From positions 124,001-188,000 of the forward strand of contig NZ_FOAZ01000006.1 of NCBI RefSeq assembly GCF_900109465.1: a stretch of DNA of 64,000 bases, in the 5' to 3' direction. The stretch's first letter is position 1; the number at the start of each line of letters is the position of its first letter. This stretch comes from Streptacidiphilus jiangxiensis. Lineage in GTDB: Bacteria > Actinomycetota > Actinomycetes > Streptomycetales > Streptomycetaceae. Position numbers and translations under genes: made by a program. Shown piece after piece: positions 16,970 through 24,947 of the stretch. The notes below the pieces were generated by a model. It had not been told where the DNA came from. It searched no databases and was given only the letters and a program-made list of their open reading frames with translations.

Positions 16970-18133
16970 ATGGAGCTCACCTTCCTCCACCCTCTGCTGG
17001 ACCGTCCGGGCCCCTGGGCCAGCGTCGTCATCGACACCTCCCGTGCCACCGAGGACGGCGCCAAGCAGAACGAGCTGAGGCGCCGGGCCGCCGTGCGCGC
17101 TCTCGCCCGGCTCGGCGCCGACCCCCGGACGGTCGACGCGGTCGACCGGTGGTTGGCGGGCGAGCCTGCCTCCGACGCCCCACCCGGACGGGCCCTCTAC
17201 GCCTGTGACGGCAAGGTGGTCCTCGACCTGCCGCTGGCCTGCGCCCCCGTCGGCGTGGCGACGGCCTGGGCCGCGCTGCCCCGGCTCGCCCCGCTGCTGT
17301 CACTGGCCTCCGCGCGTCCCCGGGCGCTGCTCGCCCGGATCGACCGCACCGGCGCCGACCTGGAGCTCTGCGACGGCCAGGGCCGTCAGCCGGTCGGGAC
17401 GGCGCAGGGCCCGCAGTGGCGTGGCCGGGGGCACCACTCCCTCCCCGCGGACCGCTTCGAGTGGCACTACCAGCACCGCGTCGAGGACGGCTGGGAGAGG
17501 ACCGCCCAGGTGATCGCGGACGAGGTGGTGCGCCGCCACGACGAGGCCCCGGCCAGCCTGGTCGTCCTGGCGGGCGACGCGCGCGAGCGCCACGAGGTGC
17601 GCCGCCGCCTGCCCGGCCCGGTGGCCGAGACCGTCGTCGAACTGACCGCCGGCGGCGGCCGGGCCCCCGGCGGCTCCGACGAGGCGCTGGACCAGGAGCT
17701 GGAGCGGGCCCGTACCCGGGCCGTGGACGAGCGGACGGAACGGGCCCTGGCCGAGCTGGCGGCCGGGCGGGCCCGGGATCCGCGCACCGGCCACGCCCTG
17801 GCCCACGAGGTCGGCGGACGGACCGCGGAGGGCGTGCCGCAGGTGCTCGGTGCCGCACGCGACCGGAGCCTGGCGACCCTGCTGCTCGACCCCTCGGCCC
17901 CCGACACGGCCCGCACCGTCTGGACCGGGCCCGATCCCTGCCAGCTGGCGCCGGACCGCCACGCGGTCCGCGCGCTCGGTGCCGCCTATCCCCTGCCGGC
18001 CCGCGCGGACGACGCGCTGCTGCGCGCCGCGGCCGCCCTGGACGCCGACGCCGTCATGACGCCCACGGCAGAGCCCGGCCCGGTCGGCGGAGTGGGCGCC
18101 CTGCTGCGCTGGCCGCACCCCGTCGCAGCCTGA
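16970..18133 (+). CDS. Rv2629/Balon-like bacterial homologue of archaeo-eukaryotic release factor 1
   Basis: 387 residues. The start MELTFLHPLLDRPGPWASVVIDTSR and the central WRGRGHHSLPADRFEWHYQHRVEDGWERTA-type region match the baeRF family that includes mycobacterial Rv2629 as I remember it. Members such as Balon bind stalled or idle ribosomes during hibernation; the eRF1 GGQ motif is not present. A C-terminal acidic domain with repeated Asp/Ala follows. The ATG has no strong ribosome site, but two alternative hairpins precede it. Stress or stationary-phase ribosome protection is a family-level inference. Confidence 0.65.
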   Translation: MELTFLHPLLDRPGPWASVVIDTSRATEDGAKQNELRRRAAVRALARLGADPRTVDAVDRWLAGEPASDAPPGRALYACDGKVVLDLPLACAPVGVATAWAALPRLAPLLSLASARPRALLARIDRTGADLELCDGQGRQPVGTAQGPQWRGRGHHSLPADRFEWHYQHRVEDGWERTAQVIADEVVRRHDEAPASLVVLAGDARERHEVRRRLPGPVAETVVELTAGGGRAPGGSDEALDQELERARTRAVDERTERALAELAAGRARDPRTGHALAHEVGGRTAEGVPQVLGAARDRSLATLLLDPSAPDTARTVWTGPDPCQLAPDRHAVRALGAAYPLPARADDALLRAAAALDADAVMTPTAEPGPVGGVGALLRWPHPVAA

Positions 18134-18160
18134 GCCGGGGCGGCGACGGATGCCCCGGCT
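18133..18160 (+). terminator. Terminator hairpin of the Balon-like gene
   Basis: AGCCGGGGC and GCCCCGGCT form a perfect 9-bp stem around a 10-base loop, starting on the last base of the stop codon. A second, looser inverted repeat GAGCCCCC / GGGGGCTC lies at 18181-18218. Together they separate this gene from the convergent cation transporter. Confidence 0.6.
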
Positions 18161-18250
18161 GCGCCCGCCTGGTCGCAGCGGAGCCCCCGGGTACGCGCGG
18201 AGCGGTCGGTGGGGGCTCCTCCGGCGCCCGCGCCTGCCGACAGGGGTGTG

Positions 18251-18961
18251 TCAGCAGGCGCACTCCTCGCCGCGCCAGGCTTCGCTGCCCTCGCGCACGG
18301 CGAGGCCTGCGACCAGGAGACCGACCGCGGGGTCGAGCCACCACAGTCCGAACAGGGTGTTGGCGAGCAGGCCGACCAGGACGGCGGCGGCGAGGTAGGC
18401 GCACAGGAGGTTCTGTGTGCCCTCGCCGGCGGTGGCGCCGGAGTCGAGGATCCGGCCGAGGCGGCGCTTGGCGCGGCCGAGCAGCGGCATGACGACCAGC
18501 GAGACGGCCGAGAGCGCGATCCCGAGCCGGCTGGTGGAGGGGTGCTCGCCCTGCGCCAGGGTGGAGATCGCGTCGTAGGCGATGTAGGGGGCGAGGAGGA
18601 AGAACGTGACCGCGACGGCCTTCCGGGCGCGGCCCTCGGCGGTCTCGGACAGCGTGCGCGTGCCGCTGAACCGCCACACGATGATGACGGAGGCCAGGCC
18701 CTCGATCACGGAGTCCAGGCCGAAGCCGAGCAGGGCGACCGAGCCGGCGAGCACGGCCGCGGTGATCGCGACGGCGCCCTCGGCGGCCATGTAGCCCAAG
18801 CTGAGCCAGGACAACAGCTTGGCCTTTCGGGCGGCGGCGTGCCAGGCGGCGTCGCGCTCGACCGGTGGGCGGCAGCAGGGGTCAGCGCAGCCGGGCTCGC
18901 AGTGGCAGCCGCCGGTCCCGGCGACGACCGGCTCCTGGCGGCCGGTCGCAGGCGCGGTCAT
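18251..18961 (-). CDS. Cation transporter, CDF-like, with Cys-rich ends
   Basis: 236 residues. The N-terminus has a Cys/His cluster (CHCEPGCADPCC) and the last five residues are EECAC, both suited to metal binding. Six hydrophobic segments follow, with GFGLDSVIEG in the position of the CDF metal site, where an Asp is often replaced here by Glu. It is probably a heavy-metal exporter. Its ATG overlaps the stop of the ArsR gene by 4 bases (ATGA), so both are translated from one message and the regulator very likely controls the pump. Confidence 0.85.
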   Translation of the reverse strand: MTAPATGRQEPVVAGTGGCHCEPGCADPCCRPPVERDAAWHAAARKAKLLSWLSLGYMAAEGAVAITAAVLAGSVALLGFGLDSVIEGLASVIIVWRFSGTRTLSETAEGRARKAVAVTFFLLAPYIAYDAISTLAQGEHPSTSRLGIALSAVSLVVMPLLGRAKRRLGRILDSGATAGEGTQNLLCAYLAAAVLVGLLANTLFGLWWLDPAVGLLVAGLAVREGSEAWRGEECAC

Positions 18962-19323
18962 CGGGTGTCTCCGTCCGGGGTTCCGTAGGCGGGGCAGAGC
19001 GCGACCCGGCTGCCCGTTTCCGCGAGGACGACCTCGGCCGCGACGAGCACGTCGAGCAGGGAGGGCCTGGTCAGGGAGAAGAACGAGGCCCGGCCGACCG
19101 GGCGGGAGTCGACCAGGCCGCACTCGCGCAGGCAGGCCAGATGCTTCGAGACCGTCGACTGGGCCAGGCCCAGCTGCTCAACCAGGTCCACCACCCGGGC
19201 CTCGCCCGCGGCAAGGCGATGCACGATCGCGAGCCGGGCCGGGTCGCCGAGGGACCGGAACAGGGCAGCGGCGGGTTCAAGGCCGGCCCTGCCAGAAGTC
19301 GCATCTGGAGCTGTCATCGCCAT
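18958..19323 (-). CDS. ArsR/SmtB-family metal-responsive repressor
   Basis: 121 residues. A winged helix-turn-helix spans about 20-95 with LFRSLGDPARLAIVHRL and the recognition helix AQSTVSKHLACLRECGLV. Cys residues at the end of the recognition helix and near the C-terminus (VALCPAYG) could bind metal as in CmtR or NmtR types. It is the first gene of a two-gene operon with the CDF-like transporter. The start may be ATG 19323 or the second ATG at 19317. A 6-bp inverted repeat covers the start codon. Confidence 0.9.
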   Translation of the reverse strand: MAMTAPDATSGRAGLEPAAALFRSLGDPARLAIVHRLAAGEARVVDLVEQLGLAQSTVSKHLACLRECGLVDSRPVGRASFFSLTRPSLLDVLVAAEVVLAETGSRVALCPAYGTPDGDTR

Positions 19324-19331
19324 ACGGCGAT
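19316..19331. promoter_or_regulatory. Inverted repeat over the ArsR start codon, candidate operator
   Basis: ATCGCC and GGCGAT pair around ATAC and overlap the ArsR translation start. ArsR repressors usually bind such dyads in their own promoter, so autorepression here is plausible. The short arms make chance occurrence possible. Confidence 0.35.
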
Positions 19332-19508
19332 GCTAGCTCTTCTCCGACCCAGGCGCTCGACTGGTGGACGCCGCCACCTGGCCCCTGCTTCCGCGTCGCG
19401 CGGCCACCCGCGCGGAGCGGACGAAACGCCGCATACCGCGCGAACGGGCGGGTAGACGCCCGCAACGAGAACGTGCACCGTCACGGCACGCACGAAAGGG
19501 GTGACGGG

Positions 19509-19685
19509 GTGGACCAGCGGGAACCGCAGCCGGACGACCCGGACGACGAGGAGTCGATGGACGCCGCGGCCAGGCGGCTGCAGCAGGAGATGGACACCGC
19601 ACTGCGCCATCTGCGCGAGCAGGCACGGGGCTGGCACACGCCCTCCCTCGCCCGGCGCGGCACGGCGCATGAGCCGCCCGCATGA
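19509..19685 (+). CDS. Small charged helical protein, unknown function
   Basis: 58 residues from GTG with AAAGGGG upstream: starts [10 protein letters not shown] and is strongly acidic, then carries a predicted helix ([19 protein letters not shown]). It has no Cys and no signal peptide. The acidic-helical pattern is seen in small actinomycete stress proteins but I do not recognise a family. It lies upstream of the sigma factor gene; an overlap with antisense open frames makes the call moderate. Confidence 0.45.
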   Translation: MDQREPQPDDPDDEESMDAAARRLQQEMDTALRHLREQARGWHTPSLARRGTAHEPPA

Positions 19686-19757
19686 TCCGCCGCATGACCC
19701 GCCCGCATGACCCGGTGCTCCCACACCGTCCCGCACCGTCACGACGGCCTCGCGTCC

Positions 19758-19782
19758 GCATGCTCGGACGGGAGCCGGGTAG
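19758..19782 (+). promoter_or_regulatory. SigB-type promoter element GCAT-N15-GGGTAG before the sigma gene
   Basis: GCAT (19758-19761), 15 bases, then GGGTAG (19777-19782). It matches the SigB-group pattern GNNT-N14-16-GGGTA. Transcription would begin near 19790, giving a leader of about 80 bases. Autoregulation of the sigma gene at 19870 is the natural reading. Confidence 0.45.
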
Positions 19783-19869
19783 GGGCCTGTTCAGGACGCC
19801 CCGAAGACTGGGACGAGTCCGCTCCACCGCCAGTGGCGCGGACAGACACCGACTGAGGAGCCCTTCCCC

Positions 19870-20697
19870 ATGCCCCGCACCCAGCAGGCCGGCGCGCAGC
19901 CGGTCCCCGCCCGGCTCCCGGCCCCGCACGCCGTGGACACCGAGGACGCCCGCGACCTGTCGACCCTGCTCTTCCAACGCCTCGCCGAGCTCGAAGAAGG
20001 CAGCGCCGACTACTCCTACGTGCGCAACACCCTGGTCGAGCTCAACCTCGCCCTGGTCCGCTATGCCGTCGCCCGGTTCCGGCACCGCAGCGAGCCCACC
20101 GAGGACCTGCTCCAGGTCGGCATCGTCGGCCTCGTCAAAGCCATCAACCGCTTCGATCCGGCCCGCCATGTCGAGTTCTCCACCTTCGCCCTGCCGACCA
20201 TCACCGGCGAGCTCAAGCGCTTCTTCCGCGACACCAGCTGGTCCGTCCGCGTCCCGCGCCGCCTCCAGGAACTGCGGCTGCGCCTGGCCAAGGCCCGCGA
20301 CGAGCTGGCCCAGGAACTCGAACGCGACCCCACCGAGGCCGAACTCGCCGCCCACCTGCACGTCAGCGCGGCAGAAGTGGCCGAGGGCCAGGCGGTCAGC
20401 AACGCCTACACCGCCGGCACCCTGGAGGGCCCCGACAGCGAGGAGTCCGAAGGCCCGCAGAGCCGCCGGATCGGTTACCTCGACCCCGGTCTCGACGGCG
20501 TCGACAACCTCGAGAGCCTCAAACCCCTCGTCGCCGCCCTCCCCGAGCGCGAACGCACCGTCCTGGCCCTGCGCTTCACCGGCGAACTCACCCAGGCCGA
20601 GATCGGCGCCCGCCTCGGGATCTCCCAGATGCACGTCTCCCGCATCCTCTCCCGCGTCCTCGGCGAACTGCGCGAAGCACTGCTCACCGAGGAGTGA
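19870..20697 (+). CDS. SigB/SigF/SigG-type alternative RNA polymerase sigma factor
   Basis: 275 residues. Region 2 is complete ([20 protein letters not shown], then [12 protein letters not shown] and [19 protein letters not shown]), followed by region 3 ([19 protein letters not shown]) and region 4 with the helix [20 protein letters not shown]. This is the stress/sporulation group of Streptomyces sigma factors, held by RsbW-like anti-sigma factors. A convergent RsbW-like ATPase lies 57 bases downstream. A likely autoregulatory promoter is at 19758-19782. Confidence 0.93.
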   Translation: MPRTQQAGAQPVPARLPAPHAVDTEDARDLSTLLFQRLAELEEGSADYSYVRNTLVELNLALVRYAVARFRHRSEPTEDLLQVGIVGLVKAINRFDPARHVEFSTFALPTITGELKRFFRDTSWSVRVPRRLQELRLRLAKARDELAQELERDPTEAELAAHLHVSAAEVAEGQAVSNAYTAGTLEGPDSEESEGPQSRRIGYLDPGLDGVDNLESLKPLVAALPERERTVLALRFTGELTQAEIGARLGISQMHVSRILSRVLGELREALLTEE

Positions 20698-20703
20698 CCG
20701 GCA

Positions 20704-20747
20704 GGACCGGGGAGGGGCCTGGACCGGGGAGGGGCCTGGACCGGGGA
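20704..20747. repeat. 17-bp tandem repeat, 2.6 copies, between convergent genes
   Basis: The unit GGACCGGGGAGGGGCCT occurs at 20704-20720 and 20721-20737 without mismatch, and its first 10 bases again at 20738-20747. It lies between the sigma factor stop and the ATPase stop. It could fold into overlapping hairpins that end both transcripts. Confidence 0.9.
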
Positions 20748-20754
20748 CGAGCTG

Positions 20755-21258
20755 TCAGGCGTGCTCGATCTCGAACCAGACCACCTTGCCGCCGCCCGCC
20801 CGCGGAGCGCTCCCCCAGCAGTCGGCGAGCCGTTCGACCACCCGAAGTCCGTGGCCGCCGGGGCGCGCCGGAGGCTTCAACGGCCGCAGCTCCGGCGGCT
20901 CGGGGCCGGCGTCCGCCACCTCCACCCGCAGCCGGGAGCCCTCCGCGCGGACGGTGACCTCCTGCGGACCACCGCCGTGCAGGCAGGCGTTGGTGACCAG
21001 TTCGGACGTCATCAGCAGCACGTCCTCGACGACGGCTTGCTGCTTCTCCCCGGTGTCCTCCAGCCACCCCCGCGAGGCGAGGCTCTCGCCGACGAAGTCC
21101 CGACAGCGGCCGACCACGCCTTTCGCGCCTCCCGGGAGCAGCCGGTCGAAGCCCGGCGCGCCCGTCGAACCGCCTGTGCCGTCCACCGCGAGCCTCCGCT
21201 CTGCCGTCCACGGCTGTCCGTCACCGTCCCGTGCCGGGGCGCCCGCCGCCCTCGTCAC
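20755..21258 (-). CDS. RsbW-like anti-sigma ATPase (HATPase_c)
   Basis: 167 residues from GTG. A GHKL ATPase domain covers about 45-165: N-box [20 protein letters not shown] and the G1 region [10 protein letters not shown] followed by [16 protein letters not shown]. Such serine kinases bind sigma factors or phosphorylate anti-anti-sigma proteins. It faces the SigB-type sigma gene. The region from 1 to 40 is low complexity, so the real start could be further in. Confidence 0.85.
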   Translation of the reverse strand: MTRAAGAPARDGDGQPWTAERRLAVDGTGGSTGAPGFDRLLPGGAKGVVGRCRDFVGESLASRGWLEDTGEKQQAVVEDVLLMTSELVTNACLHGGGPQEVTVRAEGSRLRVEVADAGPEPPELRPLKPPARPGGHGLRVVERLADCWGSAPRAGGGKVVWFEIEHA

Positions 21259-21344
21259 CAGGGCTGACGGCCCGGGCAGCTCCGTGTCCTGCGCGTCTGC
21301 CCGCGCGACACCGTCTCACACGCGGATCCCGAGCGGCGCGCACG

Positions 21345-21369
21345 GTTTGCCCGCCGCCAGGACGGTTAG
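21345..21369 (+). promoter_or_regulatory. SigB-type promoter element GTTT-N15-GGTTAG before transaldolase
   Basis: GTTT (21345-21348), 15 bases, GGTTAG (21364-21369). Both boxes and the spacer length are identical to those before the Rieske gene at 5673-5697. The message would have a leader of about 35 bases with a GGAGG ribosome site. Confidence 0.5.
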
Positions 21370-21412
21370 GCGCTCCGGTGGACGCGGACCGCAGGTGGAA
21401 CCGGAGGCTGCG

Positions 21413-22505
21413 ATGGCTATCGACGTGCTCGACCGACTGAGCCAGGCCGGGGTCTCGATCTGGTTGGACGACCTGAGCCGGCAGCGGCTGGTCGACGGCA
21501 GCCTGGCCGCTCTCGTGCGCGACCGGCACGTGGTCGGTGTCACCACGAACCCGACGATCTTCTCGAACGCGATCCGGGGCAGCGACCTGTACGACGCGCA
21601 GATCGCGGATCTGGCACTGCGGCGTGTGGGCGTCGACGAGGCCCTGCGCGCGCTGACAGCGTTCGACGTGCGCTGGGCGTGCGACGCGGCTCGCCTACGA
21701 CACCGAGCGGACCGTCGCCGAAGCACGGTCGCTGTGGTGGTCGGTGGACCGTCCGAACCTGTTCGTGAAGATCCCGGCGGTCACCCAGGGCCTGGAGGCG
21801 ATCAGTGCGTGCCTGGCCGAGGGCATCAGTGTCAACGTCACCCTGCTCTTCTCGCTGGACCGCTACGACCAGGTGGTCGAGGCCTTCCTGACGGGGATGG
21901 AACGCGCCCGCGACGCCGGACTGGATCTGACCCGGATCTCCTCGGTCGCCTCGTTCTTCGTCTCCCGCGTGGACACCGAGATCGACCGCCGGCTGGACCG
22001 GATCGGCACCGAGGAGGCGGCCGCCCGGCGCGGCTGGGCCGGGATCGCCAACGCCCGCATCGCCCACGAGCACGGCGAACGCGCCTTCGCGACGGACCGT
22101 TGGCAGTCGCTGAAGGACGACGGGGCCCGGCCGCAGCGGCTGCTGTGGGCGTCGACGGGCGTCAAGGACCCGCGCTACGACGACACCCGGTACGTGACCG
22201 GTCTGGTCGCGCCCGGCGTGGTCAACACCATGCCGGAGGCCACCCTGGACGCGGTCGCCGACCACGGCAGCATCCCCGTCAGCGACCTGCGGCACGGCTA
22301 CGACGAGGCGCACCGGTTCCTGCGCGGCCTGGCCCGTCTCGGCGTCGACTACGACGAGGTGGTGCAGCAGTTGGAGGACGAGGGGGTGGAGAAGTTCGAG
22401 GCCGCCTGGGACGAGCTGAGCCGCGAGGTCGAGCTGCGGCTTGGCATGCCGGACGCGCTCGCCGAAGTCCCGGACTTCGCCCTGGACTACCACCGCAGCG
22501 AGTAG
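21413..22505 (+). pseudogene. tal: Transaldolase gene broken by an internal out-of-frame deletion
   Basis: The ATG at 21413 (GGAGG 6 bases upstream) opens a clear transaldolase N-terminus ([26 protein letters not shown]) that runs in frame to WACD at 21683-21685. The matching continuation ([16 protein letters not shown], then the Schiff-base Lys motif PNLFVKIPA and a complete C-terminus to ALDYHRSE) is in the +1 frame from 21687. Compared with the family, roughly 22 residues ending in a VDGRVSxEVxPR-type strand are missing at the joint. The first frame reads on as Arg-rich nonsense. Transaldolase would normally interconvert pentose-phosphate sugars; this copy should make no full enzyme unless the base call is wrong. 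Confidence 0.85.
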
Positions 22506-22552
22506 CCGCAGGCAGGAACACCACCCGCCGCTGACCGAAGGAGGAGAGCCGC

Positions 22553-22855
22553 ATGGGACTCTCCATGGACGAGCGCCGCCGGCTGGAGGAGATCGACCGG
22601 CAGCTCACCTCCACCGACCCCCGGCTGGCGACCCGACTCGCGACGCTCCGCCCCGCGCCCCGGCGCCCGGCCGCGGTGATGTCGTGGAACGCGGTCGCCG
22701 TCGCCATCCTGCTCTTCCTGCTGGCCGCCGCCACGCACGTCGCGCTGCTCACCGGCCTGGGCGTCGTCCTGCTCCTGGCCGGGGGCATGGGCCTGCACAA
22801 GTCCTGGACGCAGCACGACACTCAGCCACCCGAGGACCCGACCCACCGGCCCTGA
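22553..22855 (+). CDS. DUF3040 small membrane protein
   Basis: 100 residues. It begins MGLSMDERRRLEEIDRQL, the hallmark of DUF3040, with a conserved acidic N-terminus, then one or two membrane helices (residues about 45-78) and a polar tail. Function of the family is unknown; it is common in Streptomyces. GGAGGAG precedes the ATG. Its last 34 bases overlap the end of the convergent gene. Confidence 0.85.
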   Translation: MGLSMDERRRLEEIDRQLTSTDPRLATRLATLRPAPRRPAAVMSWNAVAVAILLFLLAAATHVALLTGLGVVLLLAGGMGLHKSWTQHDTQPPEDPTHRP

Positions 22856-23265
22856 AACGTGATGCCGGGGCCGAGGAGGGCCGCCAGCTCCTCCCCCAGG
22901 GCCTCCGGTTCGGGCACGGTGAGGGCGATGCGCGCGAACCGCCCCTTGGGACGGAAGTCCACCTGGAGGCAGGGCCCGCGGCGGGGCCGGACGGCGACGA
23001 GGTCCAGCCCGAAGGGGTGCCGCCAGGTGCCCAGCCAGACCACGTCCGGGATGCTGATCCCGTGCTCGCGCTCACCCCGCAGGCACCGCCAGGGGGCTGC
23101 CTGGACCTCGACCCGGTCGACGTCGTCGAGCAGGAGCCGCTCCGCGCCGACACCCGTCGCGATCCGCTCCCACCGGCGCGGCAGCACCACCAGCTCGGAG
23201 CCGTCCACGATCAGCCGGACCATCTCTCCCACCGCCTCCCGAAGGACGGGAACGTCGGCGTCCAT
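22822..23265 (-). CDS. Hypothetical protein, beta-rich, unknown function
   Basis: 147 residues: alternating strands (MVRLIVDGSELVVLPRRWER) suggest a small beta-barrel such as a PH-like fold, with many Arg and Trp residues. No signal peptide or membrane segment. The ATG has GAGAGGA upstream. It overlaps the 3' end of the DUF3040 gene tail to tail. I do not recognise its family. Confidence 0.6.
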   Translation of the reverse strand: MDADVPVLREAVGEMVRLIVDGSELVVLPRRWERIATGVGAERLLLDDVDRVEVQAAPWRCLRGEREHGISIPDVVWLGTWRHPFGLDLVAVRPRRGPCLQVDFRPKGRFARIALTVPEPEALGEELAALLGPGITFQGRWVGSSGG

Positions 23266-23359
23266 TCTCCTCTCCCGACAGCGACTTCACCGACCGCTCC
23301 GTGGCGCTCGACGGCGCCGGGGCCCCGCTCCAGCCCGTCAGATGAGACTCTCCGGCCCC

Positions 23360-23383
23360 ACGCGTGTCACGCGTCGCTATGAT
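23360..23383 (+). promoter_or_regulatory. Candidate promoter with TATGAT -10 and repeated ACGCGT
   Basis: TATGAT (23378-23383) is close to the housekeeping -10. Two ACGCGT palindromes stand at 23360-23365 and 23369-23374, where a regulator could cover the spacer. No good -35 is seen. Transcription would give a leader of about 110 bases for the gene at 23503. Confidence 0.35.
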
Positions 23384-23502
23384 CCGTAACCGCACTGTGG
23401 TGCGAACACCAGGCCTCGTCGGCAGCGGCGGGGCCTGTCGGGGGAGGACGGCGGCTCGGCTCGTCCCAGGGAGCTGCCGGGTGTCCGGCGGGAGGCGGGT
23501 CG

Positions 23503-24882
23503 GTGTTGTCCATACCCACGACGGCGGGCACGAGCGGACGGCTCGGGGCAGGGCTGCTGCGGCTGCCCGTGGACGACGGCGCCGCTCTCGCCACGCCGCT
23601 GACTGCGACGCCCACCCTGTCCGTGGCCCTGTCGGTCGCCGGTGTGCTGCTCATGGTGTTCATCGCCGCGGCGGCCCCGAACAACCACACCCTCGACGCG
23701 GCCATGCCGCTGCTGCACCTGCCCGCGCTCAGCGGCCCCGCCTCGACGTACCTGATCCTTGCCGCGATCGCCGCCCAGGGCGCCGGCCTGATCGGGATGC
23801 TGCACGCGGCCGGGCGGGGCTGGCAGCCCGCCCCGCGCCGACTGTTCGGTGCGGGCGCCGTGGCCGCCGCCCTGCTCGCGGCGGCCACGCCGATCGGCTC
23901 GGCCGACATGGCCAGCTACGCCGCCTACGGGCGCATCGCCTCGCTCGGACTGGACCCGTACCAGTTCGTCCCCGCCCAACTCGGGGACCGCTACGCCCAT
24001 CTGGTCAGCAGCAGCTGGACGCAGACCCCGTCGGTCTACGGGCCGGTGGCGACGTTCGTGCAGCGCCTCGCCGCCGACATCGGGGGCGACCGCGTCATGG
24101 CGACGATCTGGGTGCTGATGGCCGCGAACGCGGCGGTCTACCTGGTCACCGGCCTGATCCTGGTCCGGGCGGCGGCCGACCGCAGCCGGGCGGCGATCCT
24201 GTGGGCGGCCAACCCGCTGCTGCTGGGGCTGCTCGTGGGCGGCGGGCACCTCGACACGTATGTGGCGTTCTTCGCCGTCTGCGCCACCGTCCTGGCGGCC
24301 CGGCGGCAGGACTGGCGCGGCGAGCTGCTGATCGGCGCCCTGTTGGGGCTGGCCTGCGGCGTCAAGATCAGCGCGGCGCTGCTGGTCGTCGGCCTGTCCT
24401 GGCCGCTGCTGTCGGCCCGCCGCTGGGACCGGCTGCTGCCCCGCGCGCTCGCCTGCCTGGCCACGCTCGCGCTGCTCTACGTGCCGGTCGGCGTGCACGC
24501 GCTCGCGCCGCTGTCGGACGCCTCCCGCCTGGTCTCCGCGCCGTCGATGTGGCAGCTGGTCCAGCTCGCGGGGCACACGGTCATCGCCCCGGCCACGGCG
24601 ACAGCCGTGATCAGCCTGGCCTGGCCGCTGGTGATGCTGTTGGCGGCCCGCTTCTTCCTGCGCCGTGACACCGACGCGCCGCGTGGCGAGCCGGTGCGCA
24701 ACGCCAACGCGCTGGCCTTCGGCTGGAACGTGGCCGCGCCGTGGTGCATGCCCTGGTACACGGCGATGACCTGGCCACTGATGGCTCTGCTCCCCCGCGC
24801 GCGCACGGACTACGCCCTGGTCGGGCTCACCCTCGCGCTCACCTTCGCGCACAACACCGGCGGCCACCCCTGGAGCTGGTGA
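23503..24882 (+). CDS. Polytopic membrane glycosyltransferase, MptB/GT87-like
   Basis: 459 residues from GTG (GGAGG 6 bases upstream; TTG at 23506 is possible). About twelve hydrophobic segments are present. The first extracytoplasmic loop holds the acidic pattern SADMASYAAYGRI with Asp expected for polyprenol-phosphomannose-using mannosyltransferases, and YGP is followed by a second loop of the family. These enzymes extend alpha-1,6-mannan of lipomannan or related lipoglycans outside the cell. Whether the substrate is mannose is inference. Confidence 0.78.
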   Translation: MLSIPTTAGTSGRLGAGLLRLPVDDGAALATPLTATPTLSVALSVAGVLLMVFIAAAAPNNHTLDAAMPLLHLPALSGPASTYLILAAIAAQGAGLIGMLHAAGRGWQPAPRRLFGAGAVAAALLAAATPIGSADMASYAAYGRIASLGLDPYQFVPAQLGDRYAHLVSSSWTQTPSVYGPVATFVQRLAADIGGDRVMATIWVLMAANAAVYLVTGLILVRAAADRSRAAILWAANPLLLGLLVGGGHLDTYVAFFAVCATVLAARRQDWRGELLIGALLGLACGVKISAALLVVGLSWPLLSARRWDRLLPRALACLATLALLYVPVGVHALAPLSDASRLVSAPSMWQLVQLAGHTVIAPATATAVISLAWPLVMLLAARFFLRRDTDAPRGEPVRNANALAFGWNVAAPWCMPWYTAMTWPLMALLPRARTDYALVGLTLALTFAHNTGGHPWSW

Positions 24883-24894
24883 CCACCGCCCGGT

Positions 24895-24917
24895 CGTGAC
24901 GGCGGCCCGGCGTCACG
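24895..24917. terminator. Hairpin between convergent genes (first of two)
   Basis: CGTGACG and CGTCACG form a perfect 7-bp stem with a 9-base loop, 12 bases after the stop of the mannosyltransferase gene. Confidence 0.5.
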
Positions 24918-24928
24918 GCGCCCGGTCG

Positions 24929-24947
24929 TGACGACGGCCCGTCGTCA
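24929..24947. terminator. Bidirectional terminator, 8-bp stem and 3-base loop
   Basis: TGACGACG and CGTCGTCA pair perfectly around GCC; the right arm contains the stop codon of the DMT transporter gene on the other strand. It can end transcription from both sides. Confidence 0.6.
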
